64,000 nucleotides of DNA. It comes from Kalmusia sp. IMI 367209. Taxonomy: Eukaryota; Ascomycota; Dothideomycetes; Pleosporales; Didymosphaeriaceae. The notes under the pieces are model-generated. The model did no database searches. It had not been told where the DNA came from and saw only the letters and a list, made by a program, of their open reading frames with translations. Of the stretch, positions 23,509 to 34,770 are shown piece after piece (position 1 is the stretch's first letter; each line of letters begins with the position of its first letter). A program made the position numbers and the translations under genes. The stretch covers positions 558,001 to 622,000 of the forward strand of contig JAPEUQ010000014.1 in assembly GCA_027946365.1 (NCBI GenBank), given 5' to 3'.

Positions 23509-26500
23509 ATGGACGACTTCAAGCCGGAGCTGCTGAAAGCTCTCCTCGACTGGGTATGCACGCGTCTGCTCCTCCTGCGCCATCGGAGAGACCATCTGCT
23601 GATCGTGTAATGACAGGTGAACACATTTGACCTTCCTGGGCGAGTCACAGCATGGAACCAGCTCGAGGACGGCCAGATACTCTGGCAGATACTGGCCAAC
23701 GTCGACCCCGACTACTTTAGCGAATCGCTCCCCAATCTGGACGAGGGAACCGACCGTCGCCGCTCCATCGCTGACAACTGGATACCAAAATGGCAGAACC
23801 TGAAGCATATCGAGCGGCAGGTATCGGCATACCTTCGTGAAGAGTGCAATCAGCTACCCGTGCTCAGCAAGCGCATGATACCAGATCTGAAGACGGGTGC
23901 CAGAGACGGCTCGATGATGCTCACCGCAAAGCTCACCATGGGCGTGCTCATGGCGGCTTGCACGTCACCTAGGAGCGGGGAGAAGATGCTGGGGCACATG
24001 GCGCAAATAGGTGACTCGGCGAGTCATATAGCAGCAGGCATACAGGAACTACAATCGCTGGACAAGCGCATGGCAGACCTCGGCGTCGATCAAGAGCTGA
24101 CCTCGGAGCCTTCCCTCTCAGCTGCAAACCTCTCAGGCTATAGGACACCCACGCGAGCAGTCTCGGGCGCCGGGTCGACGATGGGAAAAGACTCCGAGTT
24201 AGAGCAGGAAGCACAACTGTTCGAGGCCAACAAGGATCGAACTACACTACGAAACCAAGTCACTAAGCTACAGGAAGAATTACACCACTCTAAGGGCAGG
24301 ATATCACAGCTAGAGGAAGAATTGGTAGAGGCAAGGCTTCATTTGGACGACCGAGGGGCGAAGGGCGCTACGTCAGACGAGGTTGAACGGCTACGCGATG
24401 ACCTAAGACGCGAACGACAATACATTGATAGACTCGAGACCGACCATGCCAGCGCTAAAGACATTATAGAATCGCTCAAGAAGCGCATGGGCAGACTTGA
24501 GAACGAATATGATGCCAAGCAGGAGCTCAAAGATCAACTTCAGCTTGTCAGGGCGGAGCGTGATGAGCTGGAAAAGAAGGCAAAGGCGAACGAAAACCTC
24601 AAAAAGAAGATCGAATCTCTAACCAAGGAAGCCAAAGCCCTGGAGACGGTACGTCAGGAGCTGCAGCAGGCAAAAGAGAGACTGCAAGATCTTGAAGACA
24701 TCGAGGAGAAATGTGCCGCCCTGGAGAAAGTGAACAAGGAGAACATCCAAACACTGGTAAACTCTGAGCAGTCCATCTTCGAAGAGAAGGGGCGCAGGAC
24801 GCGACTTGAACATGAAAATCTGGTGCTGATGAAACAGGTGGAACAGACGAAGGACCTACAGTACAAGGCGGAAGACGCAAAGCGCGAACTTGAGGATCGA
24901 ATACGTGAATTTGAAGCCAATGGTATGGGGCGTGGCGGCAGCTTAGAGGACGAGCTCAACCATGACGAAAGTACCGATAATCTTGAAGACACTCCCAATT
25001 TGAAGACTCTGCTGGATGGGCGCGTGAGCGCGGACGCAATAGCCTTACAGCAGAGAGTCGATGTCTTGTCCGCCCGGTTGAAGTCCATGGAAGCGGAGAC
25101 GCTTAAGCAGATGCAAGAGAATTTAGGTCTCAAATCAGACATGTTGGCAACAAAAGATGAGGATAGCCAAAGGCAGGTCTTTCCCGCTACTTCAAATGGC
25201 ATATGGCTGACAATCAATGCATTACAGACCATTCCTCGAGCAAAATGAAAAACTCCATAGCACAGAAACAGAGCTCGAGGAGCTGCAACGCAAGTTACGC
25301 GAGACAGAATCAGAGGTAGCAGAGCTGCGCAATGAGCTTAACAAGAGTGAGTAATCTAATTGTCCATATGATACTTAGCTGACATCTCGACAGAATCTGA
25401 TATCGACGAAGACGTCAAGAATCAAGCTCTCCAGACCGAGCATGACCGCACGCTAGCCTTGCAACAAAAAACAAACCAGAAACTCCGAGATCTGGAGATA
25501 GCGAGAGACGAAGCTCGTAGCCTCCTGTATGCCTCGCTAACGATTCGCGACGGACGCAGCCCAGAGCTCCTACAGCAACTCAGAGAAGCTATGCTTCAAC
25601 AAATTCGGGAACAGATACAAGGTGTCATCAGGGCGCCGTCAGAAGCACAACCGAACGTGCTTGAGGCTACTTCTATCGAGATCGCAGACAAACTTGCATC
25701 GTCACAAGCCGCGTTAGATAACGTGAGAAAAGTAAGCGCACATCAACTTCCTTCAGTCTCTGGACTTCACAATGCGGCGGATTACGGGAGCGCACGCTTT
25801 GGAAACAACAACTTACCGTTCCGGTCGAGAATGGTGGTATCCGAATCTGCTGCTACCCTAGTTGCCTCGCCTAGCAAGAAGAAGGGCGTCGAGAAGCGGC
25901 ATGTGTCAGACAATGCCGTGTCAGAAGTACATTCAACAACTAGCAACAGGAAGATGACCTCTTGGGGCGACAAGATCGCGAGACTCATCTCGCCTTCAAA
26001 GAGTTCGAAGAGCTCGCTAGCAGATGCGCCAGAGCAATCCATTTTTGATCTGGCAAGTTGGTCCTGCGTGTGGCATGGTTGAAGAATGTACTTCTCCGCA
26101 CGGCTTGCATGCCCTTGTCCCTTTCACTTATGATTCTGATTGGTCTCTTCTTGGATGGCATATGAAATATCGAAGTCACTAACATCAATCAGGATCTCCA
26201 AGAACAGGAAGCAACCACTCGAAACCTCCGTGAAGAGCTTGAGAAGGCGAAGAAGGAGAGCGCGGAGAAGGGCTCGGTAAGTCGTCGTCATGAAGACATT
26301 TGTGTACCCTTCACTAATGCATCGTAGGCCGAACTCCAGCAAGAAGTCGAAAATCTACGTCGTGAAAACAAGCTCATCACATCGGCATGGTACGACATGA
26401 CCTCGCGGTTGCAAAGCAACACAGTCGTGCTCCAAAGGAAGAGCGAAGCGCCCAAAAGCTGGCTCGGCAAACAAAGAGCTGCCGTGGGTGGAAACGGAAA

Positions 26501-26573
26501 CTTGGTCAGTATCTATTGCTCTCTTAACACAGTTTAGGTATATGTGCTCATACTTCTATAGGGTCGCAGATAG
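23509..26573 (+). CDS. HOOKA: Hook-family dynein adaptor (HookA)
   Basis: Links dynein-dynactin to early endosomes (FTS-Hook-FHIP complex) for long-range hyphal transport. Model: 23509-23553, 23617-25172, 25228-25346, 25394-26052, 26193-26276, 26328-26504 and 26562-26573, 883 aa. The N-terminal Hook domain is a CH-like fold (DWVNTFDLPGRVTAWNQLED, DGQILWQILANVDPDYF, LKTGARDGSMMLTAKL). From ~200 to 600 it is long heptad coiled coil; the Ser-rich C-terminal part carries MTSWGDKIARLISPSK and SAWYDMTSRLQSNTV, the cargo-side region. Two introns are best read as GC-AG: donor AAAG/GCAGGT at 25173 and donor CTG/GCAAGT at 26053. With GT donors they need a non-preferred acceptor (25240) or six extra residues. 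The very last junction is uncertain; without it the frame ends at 26537. Confidence 0.88.
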
Positions 26574-28105
26574 AATCTGGGCTCCGTAAGCTCTCTCGAG
26601 CCATGATGCACCGCCATCGATGTCAACTCCCACCACGGCCCTTGTTCCGCTGTCTTGCGCTTCGGCGCTCCATTAGGGTTTACGAGATTGGCCGGATTCG
26701 ATGCAGACATCTTTTGGTAGGTGAGCCTAACATGCATATAATACGCTTTTTTTTTCCTATTCGTTATTATACCCCCGAAGTCATTGCATGCAGCGAGGCG
26801 TTCATACATATGTTAAGGGAGGAAGGTGGCTTGATAGACTTGTATAGCGTGGAGCGTGTGAATACAGGAATACTGTTCCTTGGAGTTTTACACTATGGAA
26901 TGTGACGATGTGTGAGAGAGTGATGTTGGGCATCACCCACAGTAGTATCGAGAGTGGATTAGGGAGCGCCGTTTTCGTCACCCACAAAGACCCAGATAAA
27001 TACGTTGCACTGAAGAAGTTGCTTTTGCTCATATGCCCTGGAGAAGCGAACCAAATATTCAGTGTCCCTCACCAGCCTCTAAAGGACGATTCGTCCTAGA
27101 GGAAGCCACCGCACATGGAAACACCCTTCGGCGGCAAGACCAACCCTTCCTCGCTTTGGGCATGCTAGACAGCTCTTCTGTCCAACATTGAGGAGCAAAC
27201 CATGAGCCACCTCTGCGCAGGCAGCAAATCTTCTCAACCGTTTCAAGCATGTCGCGCATCTCTTCGATTCATACGTTTGCCATTCCCATGAGCACTTTCC
27301 GGTACTGCTCAAATGAAAGGACTCTTGTATGCACGTCCTTTCGTATTCCCGTCCCGGCGCTGCGGTCATCGGTCAGTCAGCTAACCTCTAGAAAGCCCAT
27401 TTGATCTTGGCCGACATCAAGTCGTCATGTCGTGCATATCCCTCTCATATATGTTACATGTCGCCATTTAGGCGCCACTTCTTGCTGCTGTGGAATTTAG
27501 CCAACGGTGTGTGGTCTGAGAAGGAGAGACGTGGCTCTGGCGGGCGTCACGAGGGTCAGCAGATCAAGCAGGAAAGGAACGAGACAAGAGATGATAGCAA
27601 CGGCAAGCGAGAAAATAGTGATGGTGTGAGTCCATATCCAACATTAGCGGATAGGATTTCAATTCCGTGTTTCCTACATGACCGATCGTCTGCATCCACC
27701 AAAGAATTTCGATGAGAGCATTCGCATTGAATCAAGATAACATCAACCCACTCCGTTGCTCTGCTTTCAATATCCGCTCCTCCCCATTTTCCACCAATGC
27801 AAAATCTTTTCGATTCGTGACGACGTTTCCGTTCAAACCTTCCTCTTGACGATTGGGCCAGCCGGTCAAGAACCGTGTCAATTATGCCGGGCGATGAATG
27901 ATGCTTTTTGTGCGCAAGGGTCGAAAGACGGCGTGTCAGCCGCAAAATGAGAACATGTACAAGGAAAAGAAACTCGTGAAGGTGTCGATAACTCGTAATC
28001 GTAGGTTCAATAACCAAGCGAAACGCCGGATCCAATGGTCGTAGACATGCCAATCGTCGCGATGAAAATTAGGTCCGGGCTGAGCACTCGACGAGGATAG
28101 AGAGC
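26574..28105. other. Convergent intergenic region between hookA and GIS2 homologue
   Basis: 1.5 kb between two 3' ends. Open frames of 60-165 codons (longest 27556-28053, minus) lack recognisable domains and probably lie in UTR or spacer. A T9 run sits at about 26749-26757. Confidence 0.5.
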
Positions 28106-28970
28106 TTAGTTGGGGCAGGCGTTCTGGACGTGGCCAGGCTGCTTGCAACGGTAGCAGACGCGCTCGGAGGTGGTCTCAGAAGGGCAGTCTCGCGACAGAT
28201 GACCGACCTCACCGCCTGGAATATGTATTAGCTCAACGTTTGTAGGTGGGTTTCAAAACAAACTTACAGTTGTAGCACTTCTGGCCCTGGGTGCAGTCAC
28301 GGCTCATGTGGCCGAAGCCACCGCACGAGTAGCACGTCGTCTGCCTAGGTCCGCCGTAACCACCACCGCCGCCGCCGTATCCTCCACGCTGGTAACCGCC
28401 GCCGTAGCCGCCGGCACCTTGGGTGCAGTTCCTAGCGATGTGGCCCCGCTGGCCGCACTTGTAGCACTCCTGGCCTCCACCAGCGCCTCCCATGGGAGCA
28501 CCACCATCCTTGGTGCACTCGCGGCTGATATGTCCAGTGTCGCCGCAGCGGTAGCAGCTCTTCTCGGCCTGAGGTGCGGTGCACTCTCGGCTCAAGTGGC
28601 CCTTCTCGCCGCAGTTGTAGCAAGTGGGGTTGCCCTTGCTAGGGCAGTCGGCCGCGCGATGAGCTGGGTCGCCACCTATTGAACAATTGATTAGCTTTCG
28701 TGAGGCCAAAAGTATTTCGTCGCAACAAATTAAAAAAGGACTTGAAAACCGTATGGTACATGTATGTCTGCAAGCACCCGCACTGTGTCACATGACGATA
28801 CCGAAAGAGGACTTTCCGTGCCAGGATTGGTACCCATGACGTCCGCTTCCAATTTCCGCAGTCGAGTGCGCGTTGACCTGCGCAAAGCAAAATAGAGAAG
28901 GAATGAAGCCCAACTTACAGTTGTAGCAGCCACGGCCGCCGGCGCCTCCTGACTGAGCTTGATAATCCAT
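28106..28970 (-). CDS. GIS2: CCHC zinc-knuckle nucleic-acid-binding protein (Gis2/CNBP type)
   Basis: Small single-stranded nucleic-acid-binding protein; yeast Gis2 and animal CNBP bind mRNAs and influence translation and RNP granules. Exons 28970-28919, 28675-28268 and 28215-28106 give 189 aa, with seven knuckles of the form CX2CX4HX4[100 protein letters not shown] Gly/Tyr-rich RGG-like linker ([14 protein letters not shown]) lies between knuckles 4 and 5. Both introns are phase 1 and cut the codon of the second cysteine in a CYNC, in knuckles 1 and 6. Introns are GT-AG of 243 and 52 nt. The long first intron may house regulatory sequence. Confidence 0.95.
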
Positions 28971-29834
28971 GTCGAAAGATTTGATTATGTTCTAAACCTG
29001 TGGCGGATGAGTACCTGAAGGGCAACCATGCAGTGGCGTGCGGACTGACCTGTAAAAGGTGGGGTATAAGTATCGAATAAAGAGAGAGTGTGTCTCAACT
29101 AATGTCTCCAATTGTCGTGCCTGCTGAAGCAAATAAACCGCCAATTGAGTCGTGAACACGCGATGTCGTGGAAGTGGGAGAGGGCGAGGGGAGCTTGAGA
29201 AAATATCTGCCCGCAGAAAGTGGCAGGTGTGTGCGAGCCTTAAGCTATACTAGAAACGGCTAGCGCGGCTCACCTGGAACGTGGGTGAATTCGAATGTCT
29301 CTGCCGCGGGATCAGAAGCCTATAATACGCACACTTATGCATATACTTGAGACTCGTTTGCCCATGAATCAGTTGACTGACAACCCGTTTGATGCGGCGC
29401 AAATAACGAGAATCGCATCGCGCAAACTTGAACCTGCAAAGTGTCCCGCCCCCTCACATGGCAATATGCAGATCTTAGGGCTACCGATGCCGCTAGCCGC
29501 AGGAAGCAAGTAACCTAGCCTTGTTGTGCAACCGAACGCCCGCCACAAACGCTGCGGGTAATGCGGCCGACGAAAATGCTTTGTGTGACGTCTCGTTGCA
29601 AGCTGCCTATAGGCGTTACTTGCTCCACAGTTTCTCGTGCACGAGCAGTACGTCCTTGACCTTGTGTCACGTCTCATGTTCTGGAACGATCTGTGGAATG
29701 CGTCTCGAATATACAAGACTGCCTAGTCATTTGGATATTACCATCTTACGTCATTCACATCCGTACAGTGTCACTTGAGCGTGCACTTTGAGAAGGTTTA
29801 GACTGCATGAACCAACTGAAGTCGTATTGTCATT
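28971..29834. other. Intergenic gap between GIS2 homologue and F-box/WD gene
   Basis: 864 bp with the GIS2 promoter and the 3' flank of the F-box gene. Nothing else recognisable. Confidence 0.5.
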
Positions 29835-31537
29835 TCAAGTGAAGTCGTATACAACTAGTGTTTGACTTCCTTCGCTCTTCTCCCTCAGTACTATCACGTT
29901 CTGCTCATCGAATCCTACCCAACCCCTACTAACAGCCGAGTCGTCGAACCGCTGCTCAAGCGCAAACCGAAGCCCGACCTTTGGCTCCTCGTTCATGTGC
30001 TCTTCGGGTGGTTCGCTGCCTTTGGAGGGCTGGACCCGGACGCTCAACTCGCCGTTTCGAGAACGTTTTCGACTCGCCAATGATGCCGTTCCTCCTTCCA
30101 GATCCCACACCCGTAGTTCATCACCCAAACGACTGACCGAAACAGCTTTGCCTCGCACACCGACATGCGCGCCAGACACAGACGATGTATGTCCCCAAAG
30201 ACGTGTTCCCGGACCGATCGATAGTGAAGCGGTGGTAGACTTCACGAGGTACAATGAAAGCGTGTTGTCCGGATGTGCCACAAGGAGATAAGGATGTGAG
30301 TACGACATGGAGGTCGGCTTGGAGTTGCTGGGTGTGCTTGCCAACATTGGTTCGCGGGATCTGCTTGGGAAGGGAGATGACGAACGAGTCGAAGGGGAAG
30401 ACACAGAACGTTGCCCGGAGAGTGTATGGTAGTGCTGGTCAGCCGCGGTCGCTAGACGAGATTCTAATATCTCTCCGTCGAGAGATAGTCGCATCTCTTG
30501 AATACCGACTGTCCAACCAGAGAGATATGTTGGCAAAGCATAGGCAATGGCGGCAGTCACACTTGTTGTAGCTGTCCGAATCGACAACGAGACTGGCGGC
30601 CACACTGTATGCGATCGCAATGAGTACAATAGTTGTGGCGCGTCCAGGGTAGTGTTTGATTCTTGGACGTTCGGAAACACGTAAATAGAAAGCAACTGAT
30701 CCTCCGTCATGGTGACAAGATATGGCGAAGAGTATGCCAGGGCCGAGAGCATTCCGTTTGTGGAAGGTGCATGTTCGAAAAGAGTCCTAAATACTTTGAT
30801 GTCCTGCCAAAGCTCAAAGACGAGAAAGGCACCATCGTCAAAGCCCACAACTACTCTTTCATGGTCGGTATTATTGCTACTCGTGTCTATCGCCATTGAG
30901 GTCGGGAGCTGTGGTATGCCAGAGTTGTCGATTAATGGTATGGAAGCAAAAAGTTCGCGCTCATGCTTAGTACTTCCAGGCACGAAGACCAGATATCGAA
31001 TCTGCCGTGAAAATCGTTCCATGCGACATCATAACGAGTAAGGGTGGTTCCGGCGGTCTTTCCGCTACAACGATCTCGCTGACTGCGCATTGTCCTTGTG
31101 CCCAGTTATGCCTCAGTCTATACTGTTGCTTCCAGTTTGTTTTTCGTCCATTTTTGATAAGATGCCCGTCATCTAACCATCTTGAAAGCTTCGAAGAATA
31201 CCGCAGCCGGTCGGAGGTGGCGTTGGAATCCTTGATACCAGGTATGCGTGTGGCTCGTGGTAGAACGAAATGTTTATAGTACGCAGCTTTCCATAGCTCT
31301 GAGTCAAGGGCGAGGCGCTTGAATTTCTTTGATACCCTATGATCGAATTAGTACCCTGTGTCATTTGGGGTAGTTATGCACACACCTTTGGCAAAGCAGC
31401 AGCGACGGCACCGGCACAAATGACAGAATACGGACAAGAATCTCATCACTCAAATTCGAAATCCTATCAGTCGCCGGTATCCTGCGCACCTTCCTAGGCT
31501 GCTCACTCCATCCATCATCCTCTCGAGCTCGCTTCAT
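29835..31537 (-). CDS. F-box/WD-repeat-like protein, with one apparent +1 frameshift
   Basis: Predicted substrate receptor of an SCF ubiquitin ligase. Exons 31537-31386 and 31336-29835. The N-terminus is basic (MKRAREDDGWS), then a clear F-box (ISNLSDEILVRILSFVPVPS, LCQRVSKKFKRLALDSELWK). A first propeller strand reads HGTIFTADSISGLRAW. Here the frame breaks: Trp is followed by KY-stop, while the next frame continues STKHERELFASIPL and runs to the stop as a beta-propeller-like region (VVVGFDDGAFLVFELW, LWGHTSSVSGAHVG, DELRVWDLEGG). Skipping one A of the AA at 30974-30975 joins them; with it the exons total exactly 551 codons. No intron of plausible length can bridge two frames that abut. Shares a 387-bp divergent promoter region with SAE2. 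Substrate unknown. Confidence 0.8.
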
Positions 31538-31924
31538 TGCTTACAGTAGGCGTAGTAACAGATCGGACACCTTTGCAGTCAGTAGAGTTTGATGTATGGA
31601 TGCTAGTTTCGTACCCCGGTGTCACGCGTAATAACACGCAGACCAGTACCAGTGTGATGTCCGTGTCTTTTGCTCACCCGCTATAGTTGGCAAGACCTAG
31701 GATGGAAGCTCGAAGTGCCCCACTCATCGAAGTTAGAGTGTTGAAGACGGTGGCCCGTGTAGATGTGGCGGTGCCAAGACGCCACAGCCGCGTGACTACG
31801 CGCCGGACGCGTCTTCTGCCGCGCTTCCAGGCAGACGTTACACCTCACAGAAATCAGCGGACCCAACTGTGAACATTCGGATGAATGTCACAGTGCTTAC
31901 TACGGCCTTGCCCTAATTACTGAC
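31538..31924. promoter_or_regulatory. Bidirectional promoter region, F-box/WD gene and SAE2
   Basis: 387 bp between divergent start codons. No element is confidently recognised, but both genes must be driven from here or from inside it. Confidence 0.5.
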
Positions 31925-34427
31925 ATGGCGGACTTTGAGTCGTGGCTGGCGAACAATAAGGCACTCTGGACACGAGTCTACGATGAGATCATCACACCAG
32001 ATCTCGAGAAAGACTGGAAGAAGCGTAAGCGGCTAATCATGCTGTATGCGCTATTTCTAATGGTTATTAGGAATTGAAGATCACGAGAAAGAGTCGAAGA
32101 TGAGTATGTGGCATCACGGTCTATGAAGAAAGCAGCACTCACAGCCTTCAGAAGATGAACAATTTCAGATCCTTACTACCCACGTCAGCAATGAGGTAGT
32201 GAAGAATGCGCAACTCCAGGAAGAGAACGTGCGTCTAAAGAGCTTGCTCCAAAGACAAAGTCACGGCGTCCCGCCGTCAGCTGAGGAATTAAAATTAAGT
32301 ACGGACGAGGCTACAATCACTATCAATGAATATCACCAGGTTACCAACAAGCTCGATGAATTGAACAAGCGGTATCAAGAGTCTATTCAAAGGATCAAGT
32401 ATCTGGAACGAAAAAATGTTGCGGTCATGCAGAAGAACAAAGACATGAAGGAAAGTGTAAAAGCTTGGCAAGAGTATTGCGACCGACATATCGGGAAGCA
32501 AAAGGTGAGGGCAGAGGCAAAATCATCGAGCGCTCAACCAAGGACCCCGGCAATTGAAGCCCCTGTAGCTAGTCCAGCTGTTTCATCAAGCCCAGGATCA
32601 TTTTCTACGAAAACACCACGGTCCCTAGCCCCTCACGAACGATCATCTCCTGCTCCAATGAATGCACTTCCACAGACTACCTTTCGACCGCGGACTCTCG
32701 ACACGGCCGATACCAGTGATGTAGGTAGAAAGGATCAAATGGATGCAGATGCGCTTATGCAACAAGAGGAACATGCCGAGCAAAGCGAGCAATTAGTACC
32801 TTCACTTCATGAAGAAAATGTTCGTGGAGGAAGAACCTTAAACTCAAACAACAGAACTGCTTTTTTAGGCCTCTACGGCTCAGATAAGCTGGGCTCGAGT
32901 CAAACGACATTAGACGAAGTTCCAGAGCAAAACCCCGAAACGACAGTCTATACAGCAAACCATGTGGATGACGATGACGGACCGGAATTTGTGTCTGAGC
33001 GGTCTTTGAAACGCAAGCGAAATCCGTCGAGAGCGTTTGACATTTACCACGATGGTTCCTCAGAAGGCACTCCAGCAAAACCTGTGCGAGTCAAGGAAGA
33101 ACAGCACAGTAGCCCTCCGTCGGAGTCAAGGATCGACCATATCCTACGTAAGGAGACCATGGACCTCGATGAACTGGGGCCGAATCCTATTACAACTCCA
33201 CGTCATCGGACAGTGAAGCGCATGAATTCGATTCACTCTAATACTACCGGAACATTGCGCAACCAAAGATCCAACAGTGCACCTTTTAGCGGTAATCTAG
33301 TCAAAGTTGAGCCGAATGAGGACGTGTATACCGCCGACACCAGGCCTCGCTCTCATCTGACTATTGAAATGGAAGACGTAAGAGCCGTGAGCGAGCCTGG
33401 GCACCCTATTCTGACGCATAGGGATGTTCTGCAGCCAATAGACCCAAATGTGGTGGCTACAAGAGCAAACGAAGGTGCGCCTAATAAGCGTGTGAAGAGA
33501 GAAGAGGCTCGAAGCGATATTGAGTTCAATATTCTAACAGAATCAGGAGAGACACCGCCTCCTACAAATGAGCGGAAGAAAAGGCTTCCACCTAACCTTG
33601 CTCGAGAACACTTCAATGAAAGGATTCGAGCTGCTAAGAGCGGCCAATCACCCATGAAGAATACTATCTCTACCCCGAGAACGGCGCCAACGAGAATAAG
33701 TGCTGCTGAAATACCTACGCCTCCATCCTCTTCTAATCGACCTATATACACGCCTTCCGCAAGACCAGCCCAGCGCAAAGCACCAGCAACAGTTCCGCGC
33801 CGCGAAGTTATTCCCGATGGCCGCCCAATATGGGGTACGGGCGCACCAATCGAGCCGACACGTAATGCTCCCGCGCCAACTCCGGCAAAAGATCAAACTC
33901 CACAAGTCCCTCTCCGCAGCAGACCTATTACTGAACTCCGAATCCAAGACTTCAAGCCCAACCCTAGATACAATCAAGGCTACACGCACGCCTTTGTAGA
34001 GACAGTCCGCAAACGCAATGACCGCCTCTGCCTCCCTGGCTGCAGCAAACCCTCTTGCTGCGGCTCCACCTTCCGCACTCTTGCCTCTGCCGCCGCACCG
34101 CTCAGCTCCTCCCAAGAGGATGAGCTCCTGCAAGACTACCTGGGTGATGGATACGACAGCTTCGGCCTAACACAGATGTCGCAAGGCGAGAGAGAAGAAA
34201 TTGTGCTGCAAGCGAGGACGCGGAAGATGGCGAGGGAACACGGCAAGCATAGGCAGGCGTACGAGGGACGAAAGACGCCGCCGGGGTTTTGGAGAATTGA
34301 CTTTCCGACAACGCAAGAGCAGGAGGAGGATCGGGAGAAGGCGGCAGCGATGGAGCAGGCGGAGGTGAGGGAGAGGTGGTTGGAGGCTATGCGGAAGGGT
34401 GGAAAGTGGATGTTCTGGGATGAATAG
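31925..34427 (+). CDS. SAE2: DNA end-resection protein Sae2/Ctp1/CtIP
   Basis: Nuclear cofactor of Mre11-Rad50-Nbs1/Xrs2 that starts 5' resection of double-strand breaks and clips protein-blocked or hairpin ends. Exons 31925-32024, 32071-32103 and 32152-34427 give 802 aa. The N-terminal ~150 residues form a coiled coil (VVKNAQLQEENVRLKSLLQ, LDELNKRYQESIQRIKYLE), like the CtIP tetramerisation region. The long middle is disordered and Ser/Pro-rich. The C-terminal SAE2 domain has NPRYNQGYTHAFVETVRKR, LCLPGCSKPSCCGSTF and KTPPGFWRIDFPTTQEQEE; the Thr before ProPro aligns with the CDK site of CtIP (Thr847) and Sae2 (Ser267). For intron 2 the acceptor at 32151 keeps frame, while the later TTTCAG at 32161-32166 does not. 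Convergent with RAD57. Confidence 0.92.
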
Positions 34428-34770
34428 GTTAGATAAAACTTGGAACAAGTATCAACATCCTTGGATATGCGGATCAAGAGGAGTTTGATATGCATCGCAG
34501 CGCACAAATTCCTAATCACCGATACCAATTCGATGTCTTTGTTGTCACGTTTTCTCCTGTCACGTCTCTCTCTTCTCATAAATAAGCAAAGCAAAGAGGT
34601 ACCCGCTCTAAGGAAAGAGGAGAGGAGGTACAATGTATTCAGCTTATAGGAAATGTACTATCATTGTCTTATAAGCATTGTAATAAATTTTCACATAATT
34701 TACTGTTTATCATGCATTCACGTTGACTATAGTAAGAGGTCGAAGGGATGTGTTATTCTGAATGTCTGGT
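34428..34770. other. Convergent 3' spacer between SAE2 and RAD57
   Basis: 343 bp, AT-rich, holding both 3' ends and probably overlapping 3' UTRs. No gene. Confidence 0.6.

Noticed and set aside
26603..26905. 100-codon plus-strand frame after hookA
   Set aside because: Hydrophobic/basic mixture with no family features; likely 3' UTR or spacer.
27556..28053. 165-codon minus-strand open frame downstream of the GIS2 homologue
   Set aside because: Sits where the GIS2 3' UTR should be, no domain, and composition is unremarkable.
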